Positions 10,746-18,121 of a DNA stretch of 64,000 nt are shown piece after piece. This DNA comes from Cryobacterium breve (GTDB taxonomy: Bacteria; Actinomycetota; Actinomycetes; Actinomycetales; Microbacteriaceae). The position numbers and the translations under genes are program-made. Under the pieces are notes generated by a model, which saw only the letters and a list, made by a program, of their open reading frames with translations, was not told the origin of the DNA and did no database searches. Positions within the stretch are counted from its first letter, which is position 1, and each line of letters starts with the position of its first letter. The stretch spans positions 62,001 through 126,000 of the forward strand of contig NZ_SOGJ01000011.1 of the NCBI RefSeq assembly GCF_004402375.1, read 5' to 3'.

Positions 10746-10806
10746 CGGGTTCCCGTTCTCTGCTGTGGGGCTCAGGTCAAGTCGGATCGGATCGGGTCAC
10801 ATCGGC

Positions 10807-11790
10807 TCAGGACTGGCATTTCGGGCACCAATACAGCTTGCGGGCGGCCATCTCCTCGAGGGCGATGTGGGTGCCGCAGACCCGGCAGGGCAGACCCTCC
10901 CGCTTGTAGACCCAGTGCCGGTCGGCCCGTCTGCGCAGGGCGCGCCCGTAGGCCGCGTCGCTGAGGCCGTCCCTGGTCATCATCTGCCCGGTCGCAACGC
11001 CGATTTTCAGCAGGTGCGCCCAGTCCTTCCAGAGCGCCCGGGCCTGTTCGTCGCTGAGCGACCTGCCGGGCGCGTGGGGATTCAGCCCCGCGCGAAACAA
11101 AAGCTCGGCCCGGTACACGTTGCCGATGCCGCTGACCACCAACTGGTCCATCAGCAAACGTGCGATCGGGGTGGGTTTCTTCCGCACTACCGTGACGAAG
11201 CGGTCCTCGGCGGCGCGGCTGTCGTCGAGCAGCGGGTCGGGGCCGAGGCGGTCCATGGCCACCTGCACCTCCTGGGGGTCGAGCACCACGCAGGCCGTGG
11301 GACCGCGCAGGTCCGCCACGACGTCGCCGGCGAGCAGGCGCACCCGCACCTGGCCGACGGGTTCGGGCGGGAACCCGACGGCGCCGACGCTGACCTGCTC
11401 GTCTTCCGCCATCCTCAGCCGGGTCAGGCGGGGCGCGCCGATGCTCTGCAGAGAGTCTTCCCCTGCCAGGTCGAGCGTGACGGCGGCGGCGGCCGGCCCG
11501 ACGTTCCGTCGCCGGCGACCTCTGATGGCGGCGTCCGTGCCGCTGGCATGGATATCCCCGGCGAAGTCCCAGGCCCCGTAGAGCCCCAGGTGCACGCGCA
11601 ACCAGAGGCCGTTGTCGAACTCCAGGAACATCTGCTTGCCGACGGCACGGGCATCCGTCATGGTGTGGCCGTCGAGCATCTTCGCGCCGTCCACGAATCG
11701 ACCCTGCGGCGATGACAGCCGAATGCGTTTGCCCACGAAGTTGCGGGCGAACTGGCGCGCAATGCGGTGAACGGAATGACCCTCAGGCAC
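10807..11790 (-). CDS. nei: Fpg/Nei-family DNA glycosylase (endonuclease VIII-like)
   Basis: A bifunctional glycosylase/AP lyase that removes oxidised bases. The 327-residue protein begins MPEGHSVHR, with P2 as Schiff-base nucleophile and E3 as catalytic acid, then has the H2TH region with a GIGNVYRAELLFRAGLNP helix. It ends in a four-cysteine zinc finger (CRVCG ... CPKCQS). The MPEGH start is typical of actinobacterial Nei rather than Fpg (MPELPE). The gene lies 2 bp after rpiB, so the two are one transcript. Confidence 0.92.
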   Translation of the reverse strand: MPEGHSVHRIARQFARNFVGKRIRLSSPQGRFVDGAKMLDGHTMTDARAVGKQMFLEFDNGLWLRVHLGLYGAWDFAGDIHASGTDAAIRGRRRRNVGPAAAAVTLDLAGEDSLQSIGAPRLTRLRMAEDEQVSVGAVGFPPEPVGQVRVRLLAGDVVADLRGPTACVVLDPQEVQVAMDRLGPDPLLDDSRAAEDRFVTVVRKKPTPIARLLMDQLVVSGIGNVYRAELLFRAGLNPHAPGRSLSDEQARALWKDWAHLLKIGVATGQMMTRDGLSDAAYGRALRRRADRHWVYKREGLPCRVCGTHIALEEMAARKLYWCPKCQS

Positions 11791-11792
11791 AG

Positions 11793-12281
11793 TCAGTCGG
11801 CGAGACGCGTGCCGTTGATGGTGCGGTGCGTCTCGTACTCCGCCAACTGCAGGATGCGGCGGCAGTGGCGCTCATCGCCGGGGAACGGCTCGGCGATGAA
11901 GGCGTCGATGAACTCGATGGCGTCTTCGATGGTGTGCTGCCGGGCACCGATCGAGATGACGTTCGCGTCGTTGTGCTCGCGCGCGAGCTTGGCGGTGCTG
12001 AGACTCCAGACCAGCGCGGCGCGCACGCCCTTCACCTTGTTCGCCGCCATCTGCTCGCCATTGCCCGAGCCGCCGAACACGACGCCGAGCGCGTCGACGC
12101 CGAGGGCCAGGTCGGCCACGACGGCCTCGGCCGCCCGGATGCAGAAAGCGGGGTAATCGTCGAGGGCGTCGTAGACCTCCGGTCCGTGGTCCACGACCTC
12201 GTGGCCGGCCTGGGTGAGGTGCGTGGCCAGCTGGTGACTGAAATCGAGTCCGGCATGGTCAGTGGCGATGTGAATGCGCAT
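11793..12281 (-). CDS. rpiB: Ribose-5-phosphate isomerase B
   Basis: Interconverts ribose-5-phosphate and ribulose-5-phosphate in the pentose phosphate pathway. The 162-residue protein has the N-terminal IATDHAG motif (D8, H9) and the anion-binding loop FGGSGNGEQMAANK. The glutamate in GNGE replaces the cysteine base of E. coli RpiB, as in the mycobacterial enzyme. REHNDANVISIGARQH completes the site. It heads the rpiB-nei operon and appears leaderless: TAGAAT lies 6 bp before the ATG and there is no ribosome-binding site. Confidence 0.95.
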   Translation of the reverse strand: MRIHIATDHAGLDFSHQLATHLTQAGHEVVDHGPEVYDALDDYPAFCIRAAEAVVADLALGVDALGVVFGGSGNGEQMAANKVKGVRAALVWSLSTAKLAREHNDANVISIGARQHTIEDAIEFIDAFIAEPFPGDERHCRRILQLAEYETHRTINGTRLAD

Positions 12282-12287
12282 GCACCG

Positions 12288-12293
12288 ATTCTA
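12288..12293 (-). promoter_or_regulatory. -10 box of rpiB (leaderless)
   Basis: TAGAAT on the minus strand, separated from the rpiB ATG by exactly six bases (CGGTGC). Transcription would start at or next to the start codon. Confidence 0.6.
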
Positions 12294-12476
12294 TTTACTC
12301 GGCCGCGCCTCTGGTTCGCTCGTGTTCCGGGGCGGGGGTACTCCGATTCCGCGGGTTTCCCGGTGTCCCCCGAAGTGACTACGTGACGCACGTTGTGGTG
12401 CCCGTCTAGGCTCGGCCGGATACGAGACCGAATCTTCATGCGCAACCGACGAATCCATACGAAACGGAAGTGACTC

Positions 12477-12908
12477 TTGAGACTCACCGAACCCATCACC
12501 GCGTTGGCAACCGTCCTCCTCGCCGCCACGTTCGCCGTCACCGGAACGGGAGCCGCACAGGCAGTCCCCGCTCCACCGGCCGAGGCCTCCATCGCCCGAC
12601 ATGTCGTCGGCGGGCCCGTGAAAACGATGGATGTCGGGACCACAGCCGGCGGACGCATGTACATGGAGTTCAGCCACACTGAGCAGCTCGGCATCCAGCG
12701 CGGCGGCATCGGGGCCGCCGTCACACTCGTTTGTGGTGCAGGAATGGCCCTGTGCCTGACTTCCTCATTCGTCGCACCCCTGGTCACGACGACCGTCGTC
12801 ACGGGTGGGCTCTGCCCCGGCGACGAAAGAATGCGCTTCTACTATGTCTACGGCGGCGGGCCGACCGGATCGGGCGTCGCCATCACCACGCAGACGTGCG
12901 TGGACTGA
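12477..12908 (+). CDS. Small secreted protein of unknown function
   Basis: The 143-residue protein has a clear signal peptide: a charged start, a hydrophobic core (ALATVLLAATFAVTG) and a likely cleavage after AAQA near residue 29. The mature part has four cysteines (LVCGAGMALCL, GLCPGDER, TQTCVD) and a hydrophobic central stretch, suggesting two disulfides in a small exported domain. I do not recognise a family. The start is a TTG at 12477 behind GGAAG; it is the only start that gives the full signal peptide. The gene stands alone, between the divergent rpiB promoter and a convergent gene. Confidence 0.7.
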   Translation: MRLTEPITALATVLLAATFAVTGTGAAQAVPAPPAEASIARHVVGGPVKTMDVGTTAGGRMYMEFSHTEQLGIQRGGIGAAVTLVCGAGMALCLTSSFVAPLVTTTVVTGGLCPGDERMRFYYVYGGGPTGSGVAITTQTCVD

Positions 12909-12910
12909 TT

Positions 12911-12985
12911 CCGGGGGCTAAAAGCCCCGGTACAGCCAGCCGTTCAAGGCGATAGGGGGCGGTCGTCCCAGCGCGTCGACCGCCC
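12911..12985. terminator. Two hairpins between convergent genes
   Basis: The first hairpin (12911-12930, CCGGGGGCT/AGCCCCGG with a purine loop) follows the secreted-protein stop. The second (12957-12985, GGGCGGTCG/CGACCGCCC with an 11-nt loop) lies closer to the convergent gene. Neither has a long T-run. They probably end transcription from both sides. Confidence 0.6.
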
Positions 12986-13022
12986 GCCGCGGTGGGGCCA
13001 CACCTCCCGGCGATCGGGGGCG

Positions 13023-13625
13023 CTAGTCGAAGAGGGGGCCCACAGTGCGCGTCCGCTTCATCTCGAAGAACCCGTCGTAGCCGGCCACGGCGACGACACC
13101 GTCCCAGAGCGCGAGTGCTGTGTCGCCCTTGGGGGCCGGAGACACTACCGGTCCGAAGAACGCCACGTCGTTCACGGCGATGACGGGGGTGCCGACATCC
13201 TGGCCGACCCGTTTCATACCGTCGAAGTGGCTAGCACGCATCTGCCCGTCGTAGTGGTCGCTGTCGGCCCATGCGGCGAAGGAAGCCGGCAGGCTCACCT
13301 CGGCGAGAGCGGCGGGAATGACCTCGTCGGGGTTGATGCTGCCACCAGGGTGAATCCGAGCGCCGAGGGCGTCGTAGAGCGCCTTGACCGTTTTCTGACC
13401 GTGCAGTTCCTGTGCGGCAGCCACCAGTCGGGTGTACTTGAGGGCCCTGGGGAAGAACGCACGGTGCTCCTCGGACACATCCTGGTCCTCGTTCAGGACG
13501 GCGAGGCTCATCACCTTCCACTCGACGTCGAAACCTCGCAGTTCCGCAACCTCATCCACCCAGCGGGAGGTCATCCAGGCCCAGGGGCAGGAGGGGTCGA
13601 ACCAGAACTTCACAGAGTCAGCCAT
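13023..13625 (-). CDS. DsbA-like thioredoxin-fold protein, Rv2466c type, with CPWA motif
   Basis: The 200-residue product matches the DsbA-family proteins typified by the mycothiol-dependent reductase Rv2466c: VKFWFDPSCPWAW at the N-terminus, VMSLAVLNED, a helical insertion, then DVGTPVIAVNDVAFFGPV and a C-terminal FFEMKRTRT. In Rv2466c the active site is CPWC; here it is CPWA (C13 present, A16 in place of the resolving cysteine), which implies a monothiol mechanism. I chose the ATG at 13625 because the family starts there; the frame is open further upstream. TAGGCT at 13633-13638, 7 bp before the ATG, fits a leaderless promoter. Confidence 0.88.
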   Translation of the reverse strand: MADSVKFWFDPSCPWAWMTSRWVDEVAELRGFDVEWKVMSLAVLNEDQDVSEEHRAFFPRALKYTRLVAAAQELHGQKTVKALYDALGARIHPGGSINPDEVIPAALAEVSLPASFAAWADSDHYDGQMRASHFDGMKRVGQDVGTPVIAVNDVAFFGPVVSPAPKGDTALALWDGVVAVAGYDGFFEMKRTRTVGPLFD

Positions 13626-13632
13626 GTGAACC

Positions 13633-13638
13633 AGCCTA
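13633..13638 (-). promoter_or_regulatory. -10 box of the Rv2466c-like gene (leaderless)
   Basis: TAGGCT on the minus strand, 7 bp before the ATG, with no Shine-Dalgarno sequence between. Confidence 0.5.
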
Positions 13639-13754
13639 TGTCTCTCCCCGCTGGGAAAGCGCTTATGGAGGCCCCACGTAAACCCCTGTCCAGAGTGGGT
13701 ATCCCCAGCAAAATGTCTGGTTGTTGCCCATTTTCGGCTAAAATCGTTCGTTAT

Positions 13755-13778
13755 GCCCGAAAGCGGGCCTCTTTTTTT
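13755..13778 (+). terminator. Intrinsic terminator/attenuator in the leader of the MHS transporter
   Basis: GCCCG-AAAG-CGGGC is followed by CT and seven thymines ending at 13778, the only classical U-tract terminator I see in the window. It lies 34 bp upstream of the transporter ATG, in a divergent intergenic region where no upstream plus-strand gene needs a terminator. It is therefore placed to attenuate the transporter transcript. Confidence 0.65.
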
Positions 13779-13811
13779 CGCAGCAACACGATCTCCACGG
13801 AAGAAGCTCCA

Positions 13812-15410
13812 ATGCCCAGAACAAGCTCCCATTCCGGCGCCGCCGGCACCGCGGTGAAGACCAAGAATCCGCTCCTGCAGCGCCGGTTAAAGGTGTCCCA
13901 CGTGAACGTGGTCGACCAGTCGAGACTGAAGAAAGCTCTCGGCGGAACCATCGTCGGAAACACGATGGAATGGTACGACGTCGGCGTGTTCGGTTACTTG
14001 ATCACGACCATGGGCCCGGTCTTCCTGCCCGAATCCGATCCGACCGTGCAGACGCTCTTCATGCTCGGCACCTTCGCCGCGACCTTCATAGCCCGCCCAC
14101 TGGGAGGTGTCTTCTTCGGCTGGCTCGGAGACAAGATCGGCCGTCAGAAGGTGTTGTCGATGACCTTGATGCTCATGGCAGCATCCACTTTCGCCGTGGG
14201 ATTGTTGCCCGGCTACGCCCAAGTGGGCATGCTCGCCGCCGCACTGCTGGTCTTCACCAAACTCGTGCAGGGCTTCTCCACCGGCGGCGAGTACGCCGGT
14301 GCGACCACCTTTGTCAGCGAGCATTCGCCAGACAAGCACCGCGGCTTCTTCGCCAGCCTGCTCGACATGGGCAGCTACCTCGGCTTCGCCATCGGCGCCG
14401 CACTCGTCTCCATCCTCCAGGTCACCCTCGGGCAGCCCGTGATGGAAGACTGGGGCTGGCGCATCCCGTTCCTGATCGCCGGACCGCTCGGCTTGATTGC
14501 TATCTGGTTCCGTCTGAAGATCGAGGAATCCCCCACCTTCCAGGCCACCCTGGACGCCAAGGAGCTTGCCTCAGCCGACCCCTCGTTCAGTGACGAATCC
14601 ACCGCGTCCAACGGCCCGGTCAGCATCGTCAAGGCCCATTGGCGCGGCATCGTGGTGGCCATGATCCTGGTGGCAGCGGCAAACTCGCTCGGCTACGCGC
14701 TCACCTCCTATATGCCCACCTACCTCACGGCCACGAAGGGCTACGACGAGCTGCACGGCACGCTGCTGACCATTCCGATCCTCGTCATCATGGCTCTCTG
14801 CATCCCGCTGGCCGGTCGCCTGTCGGACAAGATCGGTCGCCGTCCCGTGCTCTGGATGGGTTCGGCCACTGCCGTGGCACTCTCGATCCCCGCCTTCATG
14901 CTGATCGGCGTCGGAGAGATCTGGACAACGTTGCTCGGCCTGGCCCTGATCGCCCTGCCCGTCACGTTCTACGTAGCCAACCTCGCCTCGGCCCTGCCGG
15001 CGCTGTTCCCGACCGAGAGCCGCTATGGAGCCATGGGCATCGCGTACAACTTCTCGGTGGCCATCTTCGGCGGCACGACGCCGTTCATCATCGACGCACT
15101 GATCGTCACGACAGACAACGACATGATGCCGGCGTACTACCTGATGGGAACATCCGTCATCGGTGCCATCGCGATCTTCTTCCTGCGCGAGTCTGCCGGG
15201 CGTCCGCTGCGCGGCTCCATGCCCAGCGTGGACACGGTATTCGAAGCCCGGGAGCTCGTCGCCACCCAGGACGACAACCCCACCCTGGACACGGACGACA
15301 TGCCGTTCGACGACACGTACGAGCCGCCGACCTCGTCGCTGGACCTGTCGTCGCTGATGGCGGAGACTGAGCCGAAGTCCTCTCCCGAGCCGGAGACGCT
15401 GAGGGTTTAG
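13812..15410 (+). CDS. MFS transporter, metabolite:H+ symporter (MHS/ProP-like) family
   Basis: A twelve-helix proton symporter of 532 residues. Family marks are the N-terminal GNTMEWYDVGVFGYL, the loop 2-3 motif GWLGDKIGRQKVL, QGFSTGGEYAGATTF, the central WGWRIPFL and the second-half repeat GRLSDKIGRRPVL. This is the MHS group that includes ProP (proline/betaine) and dicarboxylate carriers; the substrate cannot be told. A cytoplasmic ~40-residue N-terminus and a 70-residue acidic, Pro/Ser-rich C-terminal tail flank the core. The ATG at 13812 follows GGAAGAAG. A terminator-like attenuator lies in its leader. Confidence 0.92.
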   Translation: MPRTSSHSGAAGTAVKTKNPLLQRRLKVSHVNVVDQSRLKKALGGTIVGNTMEWYDVGVFGYLITTMGPVFLPESDPTVQTLFMLGTFAATFIARPLGGVFFGWLGDKIGRQKVLSMTLMLMAASTFAVGLLPGYAQVGMLAAALLVFTKLVQGFSTGGEYAGATTFVSEHSPDKHRGFFASLLDMGSYLGFAIGAALVSILQVTLGQPVMEDWGWRIPFLIAGPLGLIAIWFRLKIEESPTFQATLDAKELASADPSFSDESTASNGPVSIVKAHWRGIVVAMILVAAANSLGYALTSYMPTYLTATKGYDELHGTLLTIPILVIMALCIPLAGRLSDKIGRRPVLWMGSATAVALSIPAFMLIGVGEIWTTLLGLALIALPVTFYVANLASALPALFPTESRYGAMGIAYNFSVAIFGGTTPFIIDALIVTTDNDMMPAYYLMGTSVIGAIAIFFLRESAGRPLRGSMPSVDTVFEARELVATQDDNPTLDTDDMPFDDTYEPPTSSLDLSSLMAETEPKSSPEPETLRV

Positions 15411-15433
15411 CCACACCCTTTCCACCATGTGCC

Positions 15434-15485
15434 GCCCGAACGGGCGTCTGCTGCCGCCCTGTCGGCAACAGTCGCCCGCTCGGGC
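15434..15485 (+). terminator. Long imperfect hairpin after the MHS transporter
   Basis: Two 23-base arms (15434-15456 and 15463-15485) pair at 20 of 23 positions around a 6-nt loop, starting 23 bp after the stop. There is no T-run. It is the likely transcript end for the transporter. Confidence 0.6.
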
Positions 15486-15509
15486 AACAGGTGGTCGGGA
15501 AGAGGATCG

Positions 15510-15515
15510 TAGACT
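15510..15515 (+). promoter_or_regulatory. -10 box of the SDR gene (leaderless)
   Basis: TAGACT, six bases before the ATG at 15522, without a Shine-Dalgarno sequence. Confidence 0.6.
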
Positions 15516-15521
15516 TGTCCG

Positions 15522-17024
15522 ATGATCACGACGCCTTCGACCGAGCCCGTTCCCGGGGTGGAGTCCGCCGCGGGCATCGACCCCGCCGAGATGGCCATTG
15601 CGCTACGCGTGCTTGCCTCGCTCAGCGAGATCGACCCCGAAGACCCTGACTTCGTCACCGTGCGGCAGGCCACCGCCAAGATGTTCAAGTCGGTGAAGAT
15701 GGTGCGCCGAGGTGAGAAGCGCCAGGCGATAGCGGATGCCGACCGCGAGGTCATCGCCGCGACCGCGACAGGAGCGCCCACCCGCATCGACGACGAGACC
15801 ATCGGCGCCCAGCTGCGCCTCGGCACCGACCGGGCGTCGGCGGGCGAGCTGCTCGTGCCGCGGGCCTGCTATATCTGCAAGCAGAAGTACACCCTCGTGG
15901 ACGCCTTCTACCATCAGCTCTGCCCCGCCTGCGCCGCTATGAGCCACGAGAAACGGGATGCCCGCACTGATCTGACCGGCAGGCGCGCCCTGCTCACGGG
16001 CGGCCGCGCCAAAATCGGCATGTACATCGCCCTGCGACTGCTGCGTGACGGCGCCCACACCACCATCACCACCCGGTTCCCGCGCGACGCGGTTCGCCGT
16101 TTCAGCGCCATGCCCGACTCGGCCGATTGGCTGCACCGCCTGCGCATCGTCGGAATCGACCTGCGCGACCCGGCCCAGGTGATCGGACTGGCCGACTCCG
16201 TCGCCGCGGCCGGACCACTGGACATCCTGATCAACAACGCCGCCCAGACCGTGCGCCGCTCCCCCGGCTCCTACTCGATGCTGGTCGAGGCCGAGCAGTC
16301 GCCGCTGCCGGAGGGCACCTTCCCAGAGATCGTCACGTTCGGGCACACCAGCGACGCGCACCCCACCGCGCTCGCGGCATCCGTCACCAGTCACCCGATC
16401 CTGGCCGCGGCGGCCGGCGCGACAGCCGCGCTCACCGCCGACGACCTGACCGCGCTGGCCCTCGCGCCGGGCTCCTCGTCGCTCGAGCGCCTCGCCGCAG
16501 GCACCGCAATCGACGCCGGCGGGCTCGTGCCCGACCTGCACGACGAAAACAGCTGGACTGCGAATGTGCAAGACGTCGACCCGCTGGAGATGCTCGAGGT
16601 GCAGCTCTGCAACACCACGGCCCCCTTCCTGCTGGTGAGCCGTCTGCGTTCCTCACTCGCGGCATCCGAGGCCCGCCGCACCTACATCGTGAACGTGTCT
16701 GCGATGGAGGGCGTGTTTGGCCGCGGCTACAAGGGCCCCGGCCACCCGCACACGAACATGGCCAAGGCCGCACTGAACATGCTCACTCGCACCAGCGCGA
16801 AGGAGATGCTGTCCGACGGCATCCTGATGACCAGCGTCGACACCGGTTGGATCACGGATGAGCGGCCTCACCCCACCAAGATCCGTCTCGCCGAGGAGGG
16901 TTTCCACGCGCCGCTCGACCTGGTCGACGGCGCGGCGCGGGTCTACGACCCGATCGTGCGCGGCGAGGCCGGCGAGGACCTCTGCGGAGTCTTCCTGAAG
17001 GATTACAAGCCCGGCACCTGGTGA
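15522..17024 (+). CDS. SDR-family oxidoreductase with N-terminal zinc-ribbon-like domain
   Basis: A 500-residue protein with two parts. The first ~145 residues are helical and end in a four-cysteine knuckle pair (C116, C119, C134, C137; ACYIC ... CPAC). From about 150 there is a Rossmann-fold dehydrogenase: the nucleotide loop is LLTGGRAKIGMYIAL and ILINNAAQTV is the NNAG-like motif. The NVSAMEG serine is present, but the residue four before the catalytic lysine in HTNMAK is threonine, so the usual YxxxK tyrosine is absent. A roughly 100-residue insertion follows NNAA. A dehydrogenase-like fold is clear, but activity and substrate are not. Leaderless start. Confidence 0.82.
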   Translation: MITTPSTEPVPGVESAAGIDPAEMAIALRVLASLSEIDPEDPDFVTVRQATAKMFKSVKMVRRGEKRQAIADADREVIAATATGAPTRIDDETIGAQLRLGTDRASAGELLVPRACYICKQKYTLVDAFYHQLCPACAAMSHEKRDARTDLTGRRALLTGGRAKIGMYIALRLLRDGAHTTITTRFPRDAVRRFSAMPDSADWLHRLRIVGIDLRDPAQVIGLADSVAAAGPLDILINNAAQTVRRSPGSYSMLVEAEQSPLPEGTFPEIVTFGHTSDAHPTALAASVTSHPILAAAAGATAALTADDLTALALAPGSSSLERLAAGTAIDAGGLVPDLHDENSWTANVQDVDPLEMLEVQLCNTTAPFLLVSRLRSSLAASEARRTYIVNVSAMEGVFGRGYKGPGHPHTNMAKAALNMLTRTSAKEMLSDGILMTSVDTGWITDERPHPTKIRLAEEGFHAPLDLVDGAARVYDPIVRGEAGEDLCGVFLKDYKPGTW

Positions 17025-17044
17025 CCCCGCAAGCCCCCCTGACG

Positions 17045-17121
17045 AATTCGACGGAGATTTTCGGGTATTCGCACCCGGGCGCCCGCTTTTGGCCCAATCC
17101 GGGCAATATCTCCGTCGAATT
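17045..17121. repeat. Dispersed inverted-repeat element, copy 2
   Basis: AATTCGACGGAGAT at 17045-17058 and its exact complement at 17108-17121 flank a 49-bp centre. It lies in the gap between two convergent genes, where it could end both transcripts. The first bases of the centre (TTTCGGGTATTCG) resemble copy 1 read in reverse (CTTCGGGTTCTGG). Confidence 0.8.
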
Positions 17122-17187
17122 GGTTCGGGCAACGCAGTCCCGGCCAGCGAATGCCGCCGGGAACGGGATCGGCGCCGCCTGGGCGGC

Positions 17188-17985
17188 TCAGCCGACAGTC
17201 GGCGGCATCCAGATGTACGGGGTCGTCGTGGTCAGGGCCTGGAAGCCCAGACGCAGCAGGATCGGTTTGCTGTCGACGGAGGCGTCCACCTGCAGGTAGC
17301 GCACTCGACGCTCGTGCGCCCGCCGGGCGCGGTGGGCCACCAATGCCCGGTAGATGCCTCGGCCCCGCCAAGCGGCCAGGGTCGATCCACCCCAGAGCCC
17401 CGCGAAATCAGTTCCCGGGGTGAACTCGAGCCGGCACGACGAGACGACCTGACCATCGGCCTCCGCGACGAACACGAGCACGTCCTGCGGGGCATCGCGC
17501 ACGCTGGTCTCGAGCTGACCGGCCAGCCAGGAATAGTCCGAATTCCAGACCTGGGTCTGGAGAGCGGCGATTCGCTCAAAATCGGATCGAGTATGGACCT
17601 GCCGCACCTGGACGCCGGCCGGGAGCACAGGCTCCGCCTCCACACGTTCGGTCTCGACGACGACGACCGTCTCCAACTCCGCGGGCACGAACCCGGCCGC
17701 GACCAGGCGGACCGGCAGATCGGCCGGCAGGTCGTGGCCGCGGGTCTTCCACTCCACAGCCTCGCCGCGGGCCGCGAAAAAATTGCGGTGCTGCCGGATC
17801 AGGGCGTCCAGCGCGGCACCGGTCACGCCCACGTCTCGGGCTGTTTCGATGAAGCCCTGGTTCCGTCCCGACACGCGTAACACCGTGCCCTGCTGGTCAT
17901 AGTGGATGCCCATGGCCCGATCGGCCGGCATCCACAGCCGAAGCTGAGCGTCGTAGGCGTCACGGAGCAGTTCGAGGTTCGTCAT
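17188..17985 (-). CDS. GNAT-family N-acetyltransferase
   Basis: The 265-residue protein has a C-terminal GNAT fold: the acetyl-CoA loop region is GLWGGSTLAAWRGRGIYRALVAHRA, followed by YLQVDASVDSKPILLRLGF, the usual strand-helix end. The N-terminal ~130 residues form a second, more divergent domain, an arrangement common in actinobacterial tandem-GNAT proteins. Substrate unknown. TAGGGT lies 8 bp before the ATG, so it may also be leaderless. Confidence 0.85.
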   Translation of the reverse strand: MTNLELLRDAYDAQLRLWMPADRAMGIHYDQQGTVLRVSGRNQGFIETARDVGVTGAALDALIRQHRNFFAARGEAVEWKTRGHDLPADLPVRLVAAGFVPAELETVVVVETERVEAEPVLPAGVQVRQVHTRSDFERIAALQTQVWNSDYSWLAGQLETSVRDAPQDVLVFVAEADGQVVSSCRLEFTPGTDFAGLWGGSTLAAWRGRGIYRALVAHRARRAHERRVRYLQVDASVDSKPILLRLGFQALTTTTPYIWMPPTVG

Positions 17986-18121
17986 TGAGGTTCACCCTAT
18001 GCCGACGGCCCTGCCCGCATGCCGATGGATGCCCTCATGCGAACACCAAATTCCTTGGCTAGGCTGGTTATCCGTGCGCTGCGTCACGAGCGTCAGCATG
18101 CGCGCACACCGCTAAACCGAG

